Positions 60,695 to 64,000 of a stretch of DNA of 64,000 nucleotides are shown one piece after another. The position numbers and the translations under genes are program-made. The DNA is from ECT2AJA-110-A sp035399845 (GTDB taxonomy: Bacteria; Planctomycetota; Phycisphaerae; UBA1845; UTPLA1): contig DAOPJV010000008.1 in NCBI GenBank assembly GCA_035399845.1, positions 93,190-157,189 on the forward strand. The letters are read 5' to 3'. The notes beneath the pieces were generated by a model that did no database searches, was not told the origin of the DNA, and worked only from the letters and a program-made list of their open reading frames with translations. The first letter of the stretch is position 1, and each line of letters begins with the position of its first letter.

Positions 60695-61102
60695 ATGCCG
60701 AGCCTGACAATCCTGAATGGAGAGCGGAATGGCGCACAGTTCCCGCTGAGGCGTCGGATTCCCGGAATCGGGCGCGACCCGGTTCGGGACATCCATGTAA
60801 GAGATCCCATAGTCGGCCGCAAGCACGCGCTGGCGGCCGATGTGAATGGCGCCCACCTGCTCGCGCCCGCCAGGGCGCTCAACGGTGTCATCATCAACGC
60901 TGAGCGGATTGATTCGGCGCATCAGTTGGGTGACGGAGACTTGATCACACTCGGCGACATCCATTCGCGAGTCGAGGGCTGCGCCAGTCCACTTCAGATC
61001 GACGCCCTCCAGCAGCGAGAGCGGGCCACGGGCGTCATACGATACAGAAATATGCTGTTGATGACGGGGCGTGATGGAGATGGAGCGACGCATGGCTCGT
61101 GA
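60695..61102 (+). CDS. FHA-domain protein
   Basis: 135 residues from the ATG at 60695 with GGGAG seven nt upstream; an in-frame start at 60569 inside the sigma gene is not used. The FHA fold is visible: 'PSLTILNGERNGAQFPL', then 'IPGIGRDP' (conserved GR), 'DPIVGRKHALAADVNG' (the usual SRxH has G for S), 'LNGVIINAERI' (NG), and 'LGDGDLITLGD'. FHA domains bind phosphothreonine peptides, and this gene overlaps the start of a Ser/Thr kinase gene by 11 nt, so a reader of that kinase's phosphorylation is likely. The C-terminal 40 residues are not recognised. Loss of the Ser in SRxH could weaken phosphopeptide binding. Confidence 0.75.
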   Translation: MPSLTILNGERNGAQFPLRRRIPGIGRDPVRDIHVRDPIVGRKHALAADVNGAHLLAPARALNGVIINAERIDSAHQLGDGDLITLGDIHSRVEGCASPLQIDALQQRERATGVIRYRNMLLMTGRDGDGATHGS

Positions 61103-63794
61103 CGCGGAGTCGATTTTCCACGCTGCGCGCGACCTGCCGCACTCGGAACGATCCGGCTATCTGGATCGGACATGCGGCGACGACGCGGTCCTGCGTTCAA
61201 GAGTCGCCGCGCTGCTTGTCGCAGATCAGGAGGGCGCGGATTTCCTGCGCACTAGAGATCCTGACGCCACGATGCCGCAGTCATCCGGTGCGAGCGTCAC
61301 ATCGCTCGGCGAGGCGCCAAGCGATCAGATTGGCCGATACAAGCTGCTTCAGCGGATCGGCGAAGGCGGTTTCGGGACCGTCTGGATGGCGGAGCAGCGC
61401 GAACCCGTCAAGCGGCGCGTGGCGCTTAAGATCATCAAGCTGGGCATGGACACAAAGCAGGTGATCGCCCGCTTCGAAGCGGAGCGGCAGGCGCTGGCGA
61501 TGATGGACCACCCCAACATTGCCAGCGTGTTCGACGCGGGATCGACCGATCGGGGCCGACCGTATTTCGTCATGGAACTGGTCAGGGGCGTCTCAATCAT
61601 CGAGTACTGCGATCGCGAAAGGCTCGACACGAACGCACGGTTGAAGCTCTTCGCCAAAGTCTGCAACGCGATCCAGCATGCGCATCAGAAGGGGATCATT
61701 CATCGAGACATCAAACCCGGCAACGTGCTGGTCACGCTGCACGATGGCGTGCCGGTCCCAAAGGTGATCGACTTCGGCATCGCCAAGGCGACGAATCAGG
61801 AGCTGACAAGCCGGACGCTGTTCACTGAACATCGCCAGGTTGTTGGCACGCCCGCATACATGTCGCCGGAACAGGCGGAAATGAGCGGTCTGGACATCGA
61901 CACACGCAGTGATATCTATTCGCTCGGCGTGCTGCTCTATGAGTTGCTGACAGGAACACCGCCGTTCGCGGTGCGGGAGCTCATGAGCCGAGGCTTTGGC
62001 GAGATGATGCGGATCATTCGCGAGGAGACGCCGCATAAGCCGAGCACACGCTGGTCCACGCTTGGCAGCGCGTCCGGGCGTGAGGCGTCTCAGATCGCCG
62101 AACGTCGCCGAACGGATGTTGGCCGATTGGGACTGCTCCTTCGAGGCGACCTCGATTGGATCGTGATGAAGTGTCTCGAGAAGGACCGCCGTAGGAGATA
62201 TGAGACCGCCAACGGGGTCGCGGCCGACATTGCGCGCCATCTGGAAGATGAACCCGTCGTCGCCGGACCGCCGAGCGCCGGTTATCGCGTTCGGAAATTT
62301 GTGCGACGTCATCGCGCAAGTGTGCTCGCCGGGGCGTTTGTCGCCGCATCGCTTGTGCTCGGCGTCGTTGGAACCACGCTCGGTTTATTGTGGGCGCTGA
62401 ACGAAAAGTCCCGCGCCGAGACGGCCGAGGCCGAAACCGCGCAGCGAGCAACAGAGCTCCAGCAGGTCGCGGATTTCCAGGGCGGCCAACTCTCGGAGAT
62501 CGACGTGGCCACGATGGGCGCCCGATTGCGAGACGCGATCATCCGGGGGGCGGGCGAGGCGAGTCGCGAAAACGTGACGAAGAGCCTGGCGAGCGTCAAT
62601 TTCACGAACATCGCGCTCGGATCGCTGCAACAGACCATTTTCAACCGAACGATCGACGCCATTGACGAACAGTTCGCAGACCAGCCCCTCGTCCACGCGC
62701 AGTTGCTCAATACTACGGGCGAGACGCTGAAGAAGCTCGGTCTGCTCGACGCCGCATCCGACCCGCTCGTGCGCGCCCTCGGGATCCGACGCGATATCCT
62801 CGGGGCCGACCATCCCGACACGCTTGCATCCATCAATGACCTCGGCGATCTGCTGCGTGCGCAGGGTAGTTATGACGAGGCGGAAGTGCGCATCCAGTCG
62901 GCGCTGGATGGGCGCCGGCGGATTCTGGGCGCGGAGCATCCCGACACGCTCGAGTCCCTCAACCTCATGGGAAATCTGCGCCAGGCGCAGGGCAACCTGG
63001 CCGAGGCCGAACGCTGTTTTCGAGAGACGCTCGACGCCCGCCGTCGCACACTGGGCGCCGAGCATCACGATACGCTGATCTCCATCAACAACATGGGGAT
63101 CGTGCTCCAGGCGCAGGGCAGGCTGGATGAGGCCGAGCCGTTCTATCTGGAGGCGCTGAAGTCGATGCGGCGAACGCTCGGCGACGAGCATCCCGATACG
63201 CTCGTGGCGGTCAACAACATGGGGTATCTCCTGACGCCGCAGGGGAAGTACGACGAGGCTGAGTCGTACTTTCGGGAGGCGCTGGAAGGGCGTCGGCGGA
63301 CGCTTGGAGACGAACATCCTGACACGCTCCTGTCGATCAACAACATGGGATATCTGCTGCAGGCCCAGGGCAGGTATGACGAAGCGGAACCCTACTACCG
63401 CGAGGCGCTGGATGTCCGCAGGCGAACGCTTGGCGACGAGCACCCGAAAACGCTCTTGTCGGTCCACAACATGGGCCAGCTTTTGCAGGCGCAGGGAAAA
63501 TACGACGAGGCGGCCACATTCTATCAGGAGGCGCTGGATGCGAGGCGGCGGACACTGGGCGACGAGCACCCCGACACGCTGCGATCCCTCAACAACATGG
63601 GTGTGTTGCAGCGGGACCAGGACAGGCTCGATGAAGCCGAACGCTGTATTCGGGAGGCGTTGACGGGGATGCGCAAGGCGCTCGGCGAACAGCACCCGGA
63701 GACATTGCAGGTCGAGGCAAACCTGTCGAGTCTGCAGGCGAAGCGTGAAGAGGCGCCGCAGGGGCATTCGCAGGATGCGAGCGCGGACGAGTGA
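61092..63794 (+). CDS. Membrane Ser/Thr protein kinase with long TPR array, module 3
   Basis: 900 residues from the ATG at 61092 (GGAG six nt upstream); earlier in-frame starts at 61071-61080 are weaker. A short N-terminal helical domain (1-75) leads to the kinase domain (about 83-375): 'IGEGGFGTVWMAEQ', K113 in 'VALKIIKLGMDTKQ', HRD at 204-206, 'KVIDFGIAKAT', 'GTPAYMSPEQAEMSG'. The transmembrane helix lies at about 411-435 ('VLAGAFVAASLVLGVVGTTL'). Residues about 570-890 are seven and a half nearly identical 42-residue TPRs of the kinesin-light-chain type ('EHPDTLLSINNMGYLLQAQG'). The array would lie outside the membrane as a protein-binding solenoid. With the sigma factor and FHA protein before it, it probably forms a phospho-signalling unit. 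Confidence 0.93.
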   Translation: MARDAESIFHAARDLPHSERSGYLDRTCGDDAVLRSRVAALLVADQEGADFLRTRDPDATMPQSSGASVTSLGEAPSDQIGRYKLLQRIGEGGFGTVWMAEQREPVKRRVALKIIKLGMDTKQVIARFEAERQALAMMDHPNIASVFDAGSTDRGRPYFVMELVRGVSIIEYCDRERLDTNARLKLFAKVCNAIQHAHQKGIIHRDIKPGNVLVTLHDGVPVPKVIDFGIAKATNQELTSRTLFTEHRQVVGTPAYMSPEQAEMSGLDIDTRSDIYSLGVLLYELLTGTPPFAVRELMSRGFGEMMRIIREETPHKPSTRWSTLGSASGREASQIAERRRTDVGRLGLLLRGDLDWIVMKCLEKDRRRRYETANGVAADIARHLEDEPVVAGPPSAGYRVRKFVRRHRASVLAGAFVAASLVLGVVGTTLGLLWALNEKSRAETAEAETAQRATELQQVADFQGGQLSEIDVATMGARLRDAIIRGAGEASRENVTKSLASVNFTNIALGSLQQTIFNRTIDAIDEQFADQPLVHAQLLNTTGETLKKLGLLDAASDPLVRALGIRRDILGADHPDTLASINDLGDLLRAQGSYDEAEVRIQSALDGRRRILGAEHPDTLESLNLMGNLRQAQGNLAEAERCFRETLDARRRTLGAEHHDTLISINNMGIVLQAQGRLDEAEPFYLEALKSMRRTLGDEHPDTLVAVNNMGYLLTPQGKYDEAESYFREALEGRRRTLGDEHPDTLLSINNMGYLLQAQGRYDEAEPYYREALDVRRRTLGDEHPKTLLSVHNMGQLLQAQGKYDEAATFYQEALDARRRTLGDEHPDTLRSLNNMGVLQRDQDRLDEAERCIREALTGMRKALGEQHPETLQVEANLSSLQAKREEAPQGHSQDASADE
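62799..63750 (+). repeat. Tandem 126-bp repeats coding TPR units
   Basis: About seven and a half head-to-tail copies, each coding one 42-residue TPR beginning 'LGDEHPDTL'. DNA identity between neighbours is high in the middle copies, so copy number may vary between strains. Confidence 0.85.
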
Positions 63795-64000
63795 GGCCGT
63801 GGACGCATCTGTCCGTCGAAAGGCCGACGCAACCCCGCAGAGTCCAGCATTGTCGAGCGCTCGGAGGCGCCAGGGGATTCTCAACTGGCTCAATCCGCGG
63901 ACGAACCTTTTCTGAGCCTCCCTTACCCCGGCTCCCCGATCCGGTCAGACTAGGCTCCGTCTGAAAACTCGATTTTATTTGCAAGAGTGTCCGATGTCAT

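Noticed and set aside
62799..63750. Regular repeats considered as a CRISPR array or minisatellite
   Set aside because: Units are 126 bp without unique spacers and keep the reading frame of TPR helices, so they are coding repeats.
62385..63893. 502-codon minus-strand frame opposite the kinase TPR region
   Set aside because: It arises because the 126-bp repeats keep the opposite frame open; the coding strand has unmistakable TPRs.
63795..64000. Right-hand edge after the last kinase gene
   Set aside because: I see no gene start, terminator with T-tract or repeat in these 206 nt.

Overview
The window is high-GC DNA from a bacterium that is most probably a planctomycete, with Phycisphaerae-like features. 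The grounds are TIGR02999-type ECF sigma factors paired with Ser/Thr kinase-TPR receptors, very large secreted proteins ending in dockerin-like repeats of the 'GDMNCDGLV...DC' style, PEP-CTERM proteins, a prepilin-type pseudopilin, and DUF1680, DUF2961 and Gfo/Idh/MocA carbohydrate genes. This assignment is an inference from gene content. I saw no rRNA, tRNA, CRISPR array or insertion sequence.

Region 1 (1-17 kb) begins with a truncated LacI-family regulator on the minus strand. A plus-strand group of secreted proteins follows: a metzincin-like protein with dockerin repeats, a beta-helix/PA14 protein and a GH2/PA14 enzyme. Next come a convergent cytoplasmic GH2 enzyme, a trio of zinc-ribbon membrane protein, pseudopilin and secreted PQQ-like/dockerin protein closed by a strong terminator, and an M24 peptidase.

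Region 2 (17.1-32.5 kb) is a tightly packed run of ten plus-strand genes: an ABC sugar importer (binding lipoprotein and two permeases, no ATPase), two GH172 (DUF2961) enzymes (one cytoplasmic, one exported), an L-fucose/arabinose-isomerase-like enzyme, a GH127 beta-L-arabinofuranosidase-like enzyme, a GH38-like enzyme, a PfkB sugar kinase and a Gfo/Idh/MocA oxidoreductase. A convergent GH65 phosphorylase/beta-phosphoglucomutase pair follows. Together these suggest import and breakdown of pentofuranose-containing glycans; D-arabinofuranose is a specific testable idea, because FucI-type isomerases convert D-arabinose to D-ribulose. A 12-bp element, ATGTTAACCTTA, occurs upstream of the first secreted gene and of the importer operon, with a 10/12 match upstream of the cytoplasmic GH2, and may be the operator of the LacI-type regulator.

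Region 3 (35.5-64 kb) is a signalling and surface region. Three modules each encode an ECF sigma factor and a membrane Ser/Thr kinase with C-terminal TPRs; the third also has an FHA protein. Two of the modules are divergent from giant secreted proteins (1075 and 1618 aa). Between modules 2 and 3 lie three tandem PEP-CTERM paralogues and a 1958-aa secreted protein with an IgGFc-binding-like domain between two beta-helix regions.
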